A DNA stretch of 64,000 nt from an uncultured Opitutia bacterium (GTDB taxonomy: Bacteria; Verrucomicrobiota; Verrucomicrobiia; Opitutales; Opitutaceae). Within the stretch, counting starts at the first letter, position 1. Each line of letters starts with the position of its first letter. The stretch is taken from assembly GCA_903896015.1 (NCBI GenBank), contig CAITWF010000082.1, positions 1-64,000 of the forward strand, given 5' to 3'. Positions 8,392 to 17,272 of the stretch are shown here, in pieces. The notes beneath the pieces were generated by a model. The model saw only the letters and a program-made list of their open reading frames with translations. It was not told the origin of the DNA and ran no database searches. Position numbers and translations under genes: made by a program.

Positions 8392-9282
8392 TCAGTGATG
8401 CGCGCCGCGATAATTTTTCTCGCCCGCCTCGACCGCAAACGGCAGCCGATTATCCTTCGGCGGCAGCGGACACGTCGCAAACGCCGTGAACGCACACGGC
8501 GGGTTCTGCGCGCGGTTGAAATCGATCACGACTTTGCCGTCAACCGGCGCATCCGCGTAGACGAAGCGCGCCGCGCCGTAGGTTTCCTTGCCGCTCGTCG
8601 CGTCGGAAATGACGAAGAACAGCGGCTCGCCGGGACCTTCGTCGATCGGCAGCAGCTCGATCTTCTGGCCGTCGCGCTCAAACACCGCCTTGCCATGCAC
8701 GATTGCCGGGCCGGTGACGCCGAGGATGTTCGTGATCGAAACCGTGCGCGGCTCGTCAAACTCCACCCACGTCGCCTCGATCCGCCAGGTCGGATCGGTC
8801 GGAAAATAATCGAGACCGAGAAAATGCGCCCGGCTGTCAGCAGCGCTGTCCTTCACGCGCAACGCCTTCTTCCCGCCGCGCTCGACCACGAAAAAACTCA
8901 CCGTGCCGCTCGCTACGACCGTCGGCCGGCCCGCCCGCCACTGCAATTCGCCCGCGAGCGCCGGCTTCCCATCGATTCGCGGCTCGGCCGCGGCAGACAA
9001 CTCGACATTCACCCGCCCGTCCGCCCCCGCGAGCACCTTGCCAAAATGCGCCGGCCCGCCCGCGAGTACGAGGTCGTTGTCTGACGCGCTGCCGACGGTG
9101 TTCTCGCCGTCCTTGAGGAAATGCAGCCCGATCAACGTGAGCCAGCCATCGGGCGTAGTGAGCCGGGCGACGCGCTGCGCACGCCACGTTTCAATTTCGG
9201 TCTTGTAGGCCGGATCGACCTCACCTGCGACGATGCGCCCCACCGCGGCGAGTCCGATCAAGAGCAGCACGCAATTCTTCAT
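8392..9282 (-). CDS. DUF1684 secreted protein
   Basis: 296 residues from the ATG of a signal peptide (MKNCVLLLIGLAAVGRIVAG); the frame continues upstream without meaning. The family hallmarks are present: WRAQRVARLTTPDGWLTLIGLHFL at the N-terminus, an FFVVERGGKKALRVKDS strand pair, and the C-terminal signature DFNRAQNPPCAFTAFATCPL followed by PPKDNRLPFAVEAGEK. DUF1684 proteins are beta-rich and of unknown biochemical function. Nothing in the neighbourhood fixes a role. Confidence 0.85.
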   Translation of the reverse strand: MKNCVLLLIGLAAVGRIVAGEVDPAYKTEIETWRAQRVARLTTPDGWLTLIGLHFLKDGENTVGSASDNDLVLAGGPAHFGKVLAGADGRVNVELSAAAEPRIDGKPALAGELQWRAGRPTVVASGTVSFFVVERGGKKALRVKDSAADSRAHFLGLDYFPTDPTWRIEATWVEFDEPRTVSITNILGVTGPAIVHGKAVFERDGQKIELLPIDEGPGEPLFFVISDATSGKETYGAARFVYADAPVDGKVVIDFNRAQNPPCAFTAFATCPLPPKDNRLPFAVEAGEKNYRGAHH

Positions 9283-9335
9283 AAAGGAAAAGGCCGTCGA
9301 CTTTCTCGGCGAGTCAAGTGTTCCGCGCAATCGTG

Positions 9336-10328
9336 TCACCGGCTCGCCGCGAGCAACCGATCGATGACCTGGGCGTTGCGCAACGATTCCGCGAGCCCCA
9401 GCTGCGGTGCATGCCGCTGGATAATCGCGTCCGAGAAATCCTCGATCTCCAGCCGGTAGCGATCGCTGGCGGGCACGGGAATCTCGCGGCGTTCGTCACC
9501 GCGCGTCAGCGTGAGCGCGCCGGCATCACCGAGAAACGTGTCGGTCACCTCCAGCATCCCGTCCGTGCCGATAATTTCGGACGCTATGCGCTTTTGAGCG
9601 TTGAAGCCGCAGTGCAGCGACGCGATGAGGCCCGACGGATATTTCAGCAGCGCGGAAAATATCTCATCGATGCCATTTTTCCGCAAGCATTCGACGGCGA
9701 CCGACTCCGGCTCCGCCCTGCCCGCGCCGCCCGCCGCGAGGTCCGCGATCCACCCCGCGAAGTTCACCGGATAGCAGCCGACATCGTAAAGCGCGCCGCC
9801 GCCGAGTTCCAGCTTGAGTTTGATCGAGTCGGGGCGGTTGAGCAGGAAGCGATGGCTCGTGTGGACAAACTTGATTTCGCCGAGCGCGCCCGACCGCAGC
9901 ACTTCCTCCACCTGCTTCATTCGCTCCGTGTAGCGATACATGAACGCCTCCATGAAAAGCACGCGATGCTCGGCGCACGCGCCAATCATTGCGCGGACGT
10001 CGGGGGCGGTGAGCGCAAGCGGCTTTTCGCACAGCACGTGCTTCCCGTGCGCAGCGGCTCGGAGCGTCCACTCGCGATGCTCGGAATTCGGCAGCGGAAC
10101 ATACACCGCGTCGACCTCCGGGTCGCGCAGCAGCTCGTCGTAGCCACCATACGTGCGGACGAGTCCCGTAAACGCCGCGCGCGCCTCGGCCAACTTCACC
10201 TCCGTGCGCGAGGCCAGCGCGAAAAACTCCGCGTTGGCGGACCGTATGATCGCGGGAATCACTTCGAGCCGCGCGATGCGCGCATAGCCCAGCACGCCCC
10301 AGCGGATTTTTCGCGGCGATTCACTCAT
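9336..10328 (-). CDS. Gfo/Idh/MocA-family oxidoreductase
   Basis: 330 residues. The N-terminal Rossmann segment is WGVLGYARIARLEVIPAI. VYVPLPNSEHREWTLRAAAHGKHVLCEKPLAL contains the catalytic-Lys motif EKP. The C-terminal sheet domain begins near GALGEIKFVHTSHRF and has GGGALYDVGCYPVNF. Unlike the gene at 5144 there is no cysteine insertion and no signal peptide, so this is a cytosolic enzyme. The overall pattern is close to glucose-fructose oxidoreductase or D-xylose dehydrogenase types. The exact sugar is unknown. Confidence 0.85.
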   Translation of the reverse strand: MSESPRKIRWGVLGYARIARLEVIPAIIRSANAEFFALASRTEVKLAEARAAFTGLVRTYGGYDELLRDPEVDAVYVPLPNSEHREWTLRAAAHGKHVLCEKPLALTAPDVRAMIGACAEHRVLFMEAFMYRYTERMKQVEEVLRSGALGEIKFVHTSHRFLLNRPDSIKLKLELGGGALYDVGCYPVNFAGWIADLAAGGAGRAEPESVAVECLRKNGIDEIFSALLKYPSGLIASLHCGFNAQKRIASEIIGTDGMLEVTDTFLGDAGALTLTRGDERREIPVPASDRYRLEIEDFSDAIIQRHAPQLGLAESLRNAQVIDRLLAASR

Positions 10329-10441
10329 GCGACCGAGTCTACGCGCAGCTCAAGCCGCGGTGCAACCGGCGGTTTTGTCAAAATCGGGAACCCCCACTTT
10401 CAGCGTGAGTCTGCGCAGGAGTGCGCCATGTTCTTCGCATG

Positions 10442-11059
10442 ATGAATCCCCGCCCGCTGCTCCTCGCGTTCGCTATCGCGCTGGTCGCGGTGGCCGGTGC
10501 GCACGCGGCCGACCTGACGCGGTTTTCCCAGGCGCTCGCAATCAGCGAACGCGCCGAGATCGGTTTCAACCGCCTCTCCTCTGATCAAGTCGCAGTGCTC
10601 GATGCGCTCGTCCGTCGGGATCTCGCCGCGAAGTCATCCTCGCGGCCCAAGGATCCGGTGCCGGCGGCGCGTTTCTCCCAACGCATCACCGCCAATGAGC
10701 GCGCGCCGGCCGGCCTCGCGATCTTCAGCGAGAAGGAACTCGCCCGCCTCGACGAACTCGTCGAGCAACACGACTCGTCGGTGCTGGCCCGCGAATTGCT
10801 CGCGCCGCCGGTCTACTTCCCCGTCGGCCTGCGTCCGCTGCCGACCGAGAAAAAAACCGTCCCGGAAATCCACGGCTCCTTCACGCTCGGCTACGCGTTT
10901 GGCAAGGGCGGCTACAGCGAAAAATTCGGCGGCATCAATCTCAACTACGAAGACCCGGTGCACCATTTCGCAGTCGATTTCAGCTACTCGGAATCGCACA
11001 CGAAGGGCCCCATTCCCTATCGGGAAGACTACGTGCCGACGCAGCCGTTCATTCCGTAA
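10442..11059 (+). CDS. Secreted protein of unknown function
   Basis: 205 residues with a signal peptide (MNPRPLLLAFAIALVAVAGAHAA). Two repeats of the form TRFSQALAISERAEIGFNRL and ARFSQRITANERAPAGLAIF occupy residues about 22-100, each followed by a short acidic helix (LSSDQVAVLDALV, FSEKELARLDELV). The C-terminal half is beta-rich (GSFTLGYAFGKGG, HHFAVDFSYSES), possibly an outer-membrane or trypsin-resistant segment. Two ATGs are adjacent (10439 and 10442). An AGGAG sits farther upstream and serves a five-codon ORF that ends at the tandem start. I do not recognise the family. Confidence 0.6.
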   Translation: MNPRPLLLAFAIALVAVAGAHAADLTRFSQALAISERAEIGFNRLSSDQVAVLDALVRRDLAAKSSSRPKDPVPAARFSQRITANERAPAGLAIFSEKELARLDELVEQHDSSVLARELLAPPVYFPVGLRPLPTEKKTVPEIHGSFTLGYAFGKGGYSEKFGGINLNYEDPVHHFAVDFSYSESHTKGPIPYREDYVPTQPFIP

Positions 11060-11071
11060 CCCGCTTCCGGC

Positions 11072-13321
11072 TCAGCGGAGGATTTCGTAGAGACTGGTCT
11101 GGTCGTCGGTCCAAAGCACCGGCGGCTTCGGATTTTTCGCCGGCACATCTGTCGCCTCGTCGATCTCGGGCACGGCGAGAAGCGCCCTGTTTTTCGTGAC
11201 CAAAATCCACGTCGTGTCGTAGAACCACCAGTCCGACTCGTAGTCGTCCGAGATGGTCGCCATGCCTAGGTCGAAGTGGTGCGCGAGCGCCCGCACTACC
11301 GGCTCAAGATCGAGGTAGCGGTTCGAGATGTGCACGGCGATCACTCCGTCCGGCCGCAGGTGTTTCAAATAAACCTCGAACGCCTCCCGCGTCAGCAGGT
11401 GCGCCGGAATCGCATCGCTGCTGAACGCATCGAGCGCGAGCAGATCAAACTGGTGGGAGTGGCCAGCGGCGAGTTCCTGTTCGAGCGAGAGCCGCGCGTC
11501 GCCCATCACCACGTCGACCTTGGCCGGAGTCTTGTCGATATGCGTGAACGGATCGTGCGCGAGTTTTTCGACGGCGGGATTAATTTCGTAGATGCGCAGC
11601 GAATCCCCGGCCTTGCCGTAAACGGCCACCGTGCCCGTGCCGAGGCCGACGAGGCCGAAATTGCGTTCGCTCTTCCGCGGCAGATGCTGAAACGCCAGCC
11701 CGATGCCGCTGTGGTCGCCGTAATAGCTCGTCGCCATCAACGCCTTTTTCGGATCGGCGAACTGGAGGCCGTGCGTGGTCGCGCCGTGCATCAGCAGGAA
11801 GTAGCGCTCGTCTGCCGACTCCGACGTGTAGTCGAAAACTTTCAGCGTGCCGTAAAAATTGCGCGACGCGCGGATGACCTTCCCGTCGCGGTCGTTCAGA
11901 GCCTGTATGATGAAAATTGCCCCGAGCCCGGCCGCGAGCAGCGTCACGAAACCGCCCATCCGCGGCTGCCACGCCGTCTCTTTTTTTCGCCGACGCAGAT
12001 CAAACACCGTCGCGATGAACGCGATCACCGCCACCGCAATGAACCAGAGATGATCGCGGTAAAACGCGACGAGTTCAGCGTCAAATCTCGCGCCGCCGCT
12101 CATCAGCGACCGCAACGCAGGCACCGCAATCGTAGTGGCAAGCGCGCCGACGCCCGCGCCCTGCACGAGCGTCCAGCTCTGTTGCCGGATCGAAATTACC
12201 GCGACCGCGACCCACATGAGCCACCAGCCGATTTGCAGTTCGCGAAACTCCGTGAAGATCGCCGGCGCCGCGATCGCGACGAGGAAGCCGCCGAGCGCGC
12301 CGCCCGCCGAAATGAAAAGGAAATAAGCCGTGAGATCGAGCGGCGGCGGCTTGAGCCGGTAGAGTTCGCCGTGCGCCACCATGCACGCGACGAACAGCGC
12401 GATCGTGTAGCCCGCGACCTGAAGCAGCATTGATGCATCTCGGCCGGAGCCGAGCAACTCGCAGATGACGGCGGACGCCACCGCGAGGAGGCCGATGAAC
12501 AGCCCGCGCCGATACCAGCGCGCGTGATCGAAGCAGATGATGAAGCTCAGAAGATAAAGCGCGAGCGGCAGCACCCAGAGAAACGGCACGACCGCAACCT
12601 CCTGGCATAGTTTGTTGGTCGTCGCGAGCAACAGCACGGACGCGAGTGCCGGCAACGCGATCCACAGCACTTTGTCACTCCACACCGTCGGCGGTGCTTC
12701 GGGCATCCCGGGATTTTTTTCCGCTTTCGGCAGCGCGTTGCCCGAGCGCCAGAGGCGGAACGCGCAGTAGCCGCAGGCGACCACAAAGACCACGAGACCC
12801 GAGCCCCACAGCGTCGCCTGCGCGTGGCGGGAGAATTTCACCTCAAAGAAAAACGGATAGCTGAGCAGCGCGAGCAGCGAGCCGACGTTCGACAGCGCGT
12901 AGAGCCGGTAGGGCGACACGCCCGGCTGCGCGCGGCTGAACCACTGCTGCAACAGGGGCCCAGTCGACGACAGCACGAAATAGGGCAGCCCCACGCACCC
13001 GAGCAGCAGTACAAGGATGTGCCCGACAGGGTTGCCGCCGACATGCGCCTTCCAGCTATCGCCCGGCACTACGGGCAGCAGGGCGAGCGAGGCGAGCAGC
13101 AGCACGCCGTGCAGAACGGCCTGCGCCTTCGGCTTCAGCCGCGTCGTCGAAAAATGCGCGTAGGCGTAACCGCCGAGGAGCAGCGTTTGGAAAAACAGCA
13201 GGCACGTCGTCCACACACCCGGTCCGCCGCCGAACCACGGCAAAATGAATTTTCCAATGAGCGGTTGGACTTGGAACAGAAGAAAGGCGCCGGTGAAAAT
13301 CGTCAGGGCGTAGGGAAGCAT
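11072..13321 (-). CDS. Membrane-fused spermidine-synthase-like protein
   Basis: 749 residues from MLPYALTIFTGAFLLFQVQPL. The first two thirds (to about residue 460) hold at least ten hydrophobic membrane segments (FFQTLLLGGYAYAHF, HILVLLLGCVGLPYFVLSS, ALPLALYLLSF and others). The remainder is a Rossmann methyltransferase-like domain: LVGLGTGTVAVYGKAGD, RIYEINPAVEKLA, VVMGDARLSLEQEL, DLLALDAFSSDAIPAHLLT. This two-part design occurs in many bacteria under the label 'fused MFS/spermidine synthase'. Polyamine synthesis has not generally been shown for it. It follows the GH51 gene by 66 bp in the same direction, without evident functional link. Confidence 0.8.
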   Translation of the reverse strand: MLPYALTIFTGAFLLFQVQPLIGKFILPWFGGGPGVWTTCLLFFQTLLLGGYAYAHFSTTRLKPKAQAVLHGVLLLASLALLPVVPGDSWKAHVGGNPVGHILVLLLGCVGLPYFVLSSTGPLLQQWFSRAQPGVSPYRLYALSNVGSLLALLSYPFFFEVKFSRHAQATLWGSGLVVFVVACGYCAFRLWRSGNALPKAEKNPGMPEAPPTVWSDKVLWIALPALASVLLLATTNKLCQEVAVVPFLWVLPLALYLLSFIICFDHARWYRRGLFIGLLAVASAVICELLGSGRDASMLLQVAGYTIALFVACMVAHGELYRLKPPPLDLTAYFLFISAGGALGGFLVAIAAPAIFTEFRELQIGWWLMWVAVAVISIRQQSWTLVQGAGVGALATTIAVPALRSLMSGGARFDAELVAFYRDHLWFIAVAVIAFIATVFDLRRRKKETAWQPRMGGFVTLLAAGLGAIFIIQALNDRDGKVIRASRNFYGTLKVFDYTSESADERYFLLMHGATTHGLQFADPKKALMATSYYGDHSGIGLAFQHLPRKSERNFGLVGLGTGTVAVYGKAGDSLRIYEINPAVEKLAHDPFTHIDKTPAKVDVVMGDARLSLEQELAAGHSHQFDLLALDAFSSDAIPAHLLTREAFEVYLKHLRPDGVIAVHISNRYLDLEPVVRALAHHFDLGMATISDDYESDWWFYDTTWILVTKNRALLAVPEIDEATDVPAKNPKPPVLWTDDQTSLYEILR

Positions 13322-13387
13322 GGAGGGGCAGGACGAGCGAGCGTCCGGAAAGAAACGCACACTGGCGATCAGAATTTCCTGCCGCCA

Positions 13388-15370
13388 CTACTTCACGCGC
13401 AACTTCAGGACCGTGATCGAATACGGTGCGAGTTCCCGAGTAAAAATCGGCGCCAGCCCGCCCACCTTCGATTCCACCGGCAAAATCTTTGTCGGCTCCG
13501 TGATCGAATTCGTCTCGGTCGGCGCGCTGCCGCTCAACGTGATCGCTTCGCCGTCGGGTGCAACAGACTTCGCCCCCTTCACTTCGATCCGCACGGGCTG
13601 CACCAGCGCCGAGGTGTTCACGAGCTTCACGAAAACTGTCCCTGATTTCGTGTCACGCGTGACGTTCGTGAAGAACGTCGGGACCTGCTGCGTCGGCGGC
13701 ACAACTTCGCTGTTTCGCGGCTTCGGCGGCTGCCAGGTCTCGGCTGGAATATTTTCGATGGCCGCCGCGAGCACGGCATCGCCGTGGTTCAGGCTGAAAA
13801 TCTTCTGCGCGTAATATGCCGGTGAACCGTAGCTCGTGAGCGCATCGTAGCCAATGAGATCGGTGCGCCACTGCATGCCGCCAGGATTCACGTTCACGAA
13901 CAACGGCGCGTAACACGACATCACGATGAGATCTGAATTGCGCTCCATGCCAGTCATCCACGCCGCGTCACCGAGCGCCGCGCCCAGATTCGGCGTCGGC
14001 TCACCTTCGCGCGTCGCCCATTCGCCGACCATGATTTTGGGGCCGTTGCGATCAGAGGCGTCGTAGTGGTGCACGTCGGCCTGAAATTGTTTCGCCGACT
14101 TGTAGTAATGATCATCGATCACATCGGGCACGCGGCTCGTGACCTTCGTCGTCGCGACGATTTTGAGTGGCGGATATTTGCCGCGGATGGCGTCGAAAAA
14201 CTGGGCGAATCGCGCGTCGTAGCTACCCGGTGTGCGATCGAAAAAATCCTCGTTGCCGATTTCGACGTAGTTGAGCGGAAACGGATCGCGGTGCCCGTCT
14301 TTCGCGCGGCGGGCGCCCCACGGGGTCTTCGTGTCGCCGATCACATATTCGATCTCGTCGAGCGCTTCCTGCACATAGGGCTGCAACTCGGGGCCCGCCG
14401 GGACTGGCTTTTGGTTCTGCCGGTCGAGCGTAAGGCCGGCGAAGACGGCGAGCACCGGCTCCATCTTTAAGTCTTCGCACCACTCAAGAAATTCCAGCAG
14501 GCCCATTCCGTCGGAAGAACGGTATTTCCACGAGTCGTTGAGGTGCCCCGACCGCTCCGCGAGATCGCCTAGGGATTTTTGCCAAGGGAAGCGCGTCGCG
14601 AGCGTGCGCCCCTGCACATAGTTGCCACCTGGGAATCGGAGAAACGCCGGCTTCATGTCCGCGAGCAGCTGCATGAGATCAGGGCGATTGCCGTTGCTGC
14701 GGTTGCGCCACGTCGGCGGAAACAACGAGACGAGATCCAGCCAGACGGTGCCGGGCGATTTCGCGGAAATGACGAGGCGTCCGATCAGCGGTGCCCCGAC
14801 CTCTCCGGTCTTAAGCGTGACGGAATATTTTTTCCAAACGCCAGAAATCTTCGTGACGGTGGCGGAAGCAAACGCCGCCGAGCCGTCAGTGCGTTCGATC
14901 GCGATCATGAGCGGGCCGGAGAAACCCGCGGACGCCTTCGCGTAGAACGAAGCGCGGTAGGCCGTGCGCGACTTCACCGGGATGCCCCAGAAGCCGTCGT
15001 TTGCCACCCCGACACGTGCACCCGAGGCGGCGGTCGTGACTTCGAGCTTCAAGCTCACAGGGAGCTCCGCGTTCAGCGGCTGCGACCGATCAAGCGCGAT
15101 CGCCCCTGTGCCGCCGCCCTCCTGCACGAGCGACCAGTGCTCGGGAGCGTCGGCGTTGTCCTGAAACGTGCGGTTGCGGACGAGTTCGCCGTAAAGCCCG
15201 CCGTCGTAGGAATAATTAATCTCCTCCGTCATCAGTCCGTAGAGCGTCGGGCTGACGCGCGCGGTAATTCTTGCCGCGTCGATCGTGAGCGCGACAGGCG
15301 CGGGCGGCTGCGCGGAAACGCACACAGATGAAATCACGAACGATACGGCGGCGAGGCCCAGCTTTTTCAT
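13388..15370 (-). CDS. GH51 alpha-L-arabinofuranosidase
   Basis: 660 residues with a signal peptide (MKKLGLAAVSFVISSVCVSAQ). An N-terminal jelly-roll/CBM-like region (about 50-200) precedes the TIM barrel. RFPGGNYVQGRTLATRF, YVEIGNEDFF (acid/base Glu) and KIMVGEWATREG (nucleophile Glu) are visible. The C-terminal beta domain ends in ELAPYSITVLKLRVK. The enzyme should remove terminal alpha-L-arabinofuranosyl residues from arabinan or arabinoxylan outside the cytoplasm. Its ATG overlaps the stop of the upstream GH43 gene (ATGA), so the two are co-translated and probably attack the same polymer. Confidence 0.9.
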   Translation of the reverse strand: MKKLGLAAVSFVISSVCVSAQPPAPVALTIDAARITARVSPTLYGLMTEEINYSYDGGLYGELVRNRTFQDNADAPEHWSLVQEGGGTGAIALDRSQPLNAELPVSLKLEVTTAASGARVGVANDGFWGIPVKSRTAYRASFYAKASAGFSGPLMIAIERTDGSAAFASATVTKISGVWKKYSVTLKTGEVGAPLIGRLVISAKSPGTVWLDLVSLFPPTWRNRSNGNRPDLMQLLADMKPAFLRFPGGNYVQGRTLATRFPWQKSLGDLAERSGHLNDSWKYRSSDGMGLLEFLEWCEDLKMEPVLAVFAGLTLDRQNQKPVPAGPELQPYVQEALDEIEYVIGDTKTPWGARRAKDGHRDPFPLNYVEIGNEDFFDRTPGSYDARFAQFFDAIRGKYPPLKIVATTKVTSRVPDVIDDHYYKSAKQFQADVHHYDASDRNGPKIMVGEWATREGEPTPNLGAALGDAAWMTGMERNSDLIVMSCYAPLFVNVNPGGMQWRTDLIGYDALTSYGSPAYYAQKIFSLNHGDAVLAAAIENIPAETWQPPKPRNSEVVPPTQQVPTFFTNVTRDTKSGTVFVKLVNTSALVQPVRIEVKGAKSVAPDGEAITLSGSAPTETNSITEPTKILPVESKVGGLAPIFTRELAPYSITVLKLRVK

Positions 15371-17061
15371 GGTGAGGAGGGGTTCGGCTGAGAAACGATG
15401 AAATGAGAAAAGTCGGCGGCGCGAGCGTTCGCGGCGCCGTCGCGCACCGCAAACACTCCAAACGTCGTCGCTGTCCAGACGTTGCCCGAACGATTTGGTA
15501 ACCGTGAATCGATCGGCAAACGCGGCGCGCCCGGCTCCTTGTAGCGCCCCACCCAGCCGAGATCCGGATCGCCGCGCTCGCCGTTACGCAGGTGGTGGCC
15601 GCTCGCGCCGAAGTAGAGCGTGCCGCCAACCTGGGTCCAGGTTTTGCCGTCGCGCCCAAAGAAGAACGTCGCGTGCTCCGCGCCATCGACAACGATCTTC
15701 AGATGCACGTTAGCGCCGTGCGGATTCGGCGCCGACCAGAGATCGGTGCGCTGGCCGAGGTTGTATTTTCCGACGGCAATTATCGGCTGGCCGTCGCGCA
15801 CAGTCGACGCGAGCCAGAGATTCATCAGCGGATCGTGGTAGAGATGCAGACCGGCGGCTTCGTGACCGTCGCGCGCGTCGAACGTGAGCGACGTTTCAAA
15901 ACTGAACTGCTTGTCGATCACACGCTGTTGGAAAATCGCTGGCAGTGCCCCGATCGATCCGAGATCGCCGGGTGCGGAGTGAATGCGAAGGTGGCGCGGA
16001 CTTTCGGTGAGCGACCACGTCGCGCCGCTGAAGTCGGGCGCGCAGGTGAAGAACCACTGCAAGCCGAGCGCCGGCGGGGCGAAATCGTCCGACTGCGCGA
16101 GCGTGTAATTGCACGCCGGCAACACCGGCGCGCGTGCGGTGACCGCCGGAATTTTTCCACCGACCGGACGCCACCACCCGTCAGACATCCACTCGATCGG
16201 CTCCATCAGCATCTGTCGGCCGAGCGAGTAAAATGCCGTCTCGTGCGCGTGAAATATGACGAACCATTCGCCATTCGGCATCTCGAGCAGCGTGCCGTGC
16301 GCCGGCGCCTCGAACGCCGCACCGCTGTCGGTCGAAAAAAGATTTGGATTATTCGGGTCTTCTTCCCACGGACCCGCGAGCGCGCGGGCGCGCAGTGTGG
16401 TGATCGTGCTTGGCTCGTGCGGGAGCGTGCCGCCGTCGGAGAACAGCACGTAATACCAGCCGCCGTGTTTGAAAATGTCCGGCCCTTCGAAAAAGCGATG
16501 GCCCGCGCGGCTGAGTTTCACGACCTCGCCTTTCACGCTAAGGCCGTCGGGCGTGAGTTCGTTGATGACAAATTTGTTCGTGATCAGATAAAGCCGGCCA
16601 TCGTCATCCGCGAAAAATCCCGGATCGATGCCGAGCACGCCGAGGCTTTTCACGGCGTAGGGGCCTTCGGGCTTGTCGGCGTGATAGCAGAAGAGTTCGC
16701 CGTCGCGCGTCGGCGCGTAGATTAGAAATTGTTTCGTGTTGGGATTGAATCCCATCTCCACGCCCCAGATGCCGAAGCGCGTGTCGCCGGGGGCGAGTTT
16801 CGAGTGCGTCTGGAATCCGTGCCCGATGTAGCGCCAGTGAACGAGATCCTTGCTCGCGACGATCGGCAGGCCGGGCTGCCAGCCGAACGAAGAGCGCACG
16901 GAATAAAACGTGTCGCCAACCTGAATCACGCCCGGGTCGCTCCAGTCGCCGCGCATTATCGGGTTGGTAAAATCGGCGGCATGCGCGGCCCACGGGCCGA
17001 GAAAGTTCACCGCAATCGCCACCGTGGTCACACCACGTTTCGTCCACGAAGAAATCCCCAT
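15367..17061 (-). CDS. GH43-family glycosidase with C-terminal lectin-like domain
   Basis: 564 residues from MGISSWTKRG; the longer frame to 17187 has no signal peptide and was rejected. A signal-like stretch ends at AAHAADF. The five-bladed propeller begins with PIMRGDWSDPGVIQVGDTFY (catalytic Asp). IDPGFFADDDGRLYL (pKa-modulating Asp) and RFFEGPDIFKHGGWYYVLFS (acid Glu) follow. From about residue 325 a second beta domain (LGLQWFFTCAPDF, FSFETSLTFDARDGHEAAGLHLY) matches the concanavalin-like module attached to GH43 xylosidases and arabinosidases. It is first gene of the pair with GH51 (4-bp overlap), so arabinan or arabinoxylan is the likely target. Confidence 0.9.
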   Translation of the reverse strand: MGISSWTKRGVTTVAIAVNFLGPWAAHAADFTNPIMRGDWSDPGVIQVGDTFYSVRSSFGWQPGLPIVASKDLVHWRYIGHGFQTHSKLAPGDTRFGIWGVEMGFNPNTKQFLIYAPTRDGELFCYHADKPEGPYAVKSLGVLGIDPGFFADDDGRLYLITNKFVINELTPDGLSVKGEVVKLSRAGHRFFEGPDIFKHGGWYYVLFSDGGTLPHEPSTITTLRARALAGPWEEDPNNPNLFSTDSGAAFEAPAHGTLLEMPNGEWFVIFHAHETAFYSLGRQMLMEPIEWMSDGWWRPVGGKIPAVTARAPVLPACNYTLAQSDDFAPPALGLQWFFTCAPDFSGATWSLTESPRHLRIHSAPGDLGSIGALPAIFQQRVIDKQFSFETSLTFDARDGHEAAGLHLYHDPLMNLWLASTVRDGQPIIAVGKYNLGQRTDLWSAPNPHGANVHLKIVVDGAEHATFFFGRDGKTWTQVGGTLYFGASGHHLRNGERGDPDLGWVGRYKEPGAPRLPIDSRLPNRSGNVWTATTFGVFAVRDGAANARAADFSHFIVSQPNPSSP

Positions 17062-17272
17062 ACGGCGATCTCGCGCGGGAGCGGCGCGAATGGCGACGCG
17101 AAAGCGAGGCGGTGAATAACTTTCTCCCGGCGCGCTTGGCGTCCGGACGTTTTTTGTGCAAAATCTGAGCCGCAACTCGCAACTCACGCGCAGGCAGACC
17201 CGCCGCCCTTCGTTACGATGGACCCCGAGCCGCCCTCACGTTCACCGGCCCAACCCCTCAAGTCCCTCGGCC

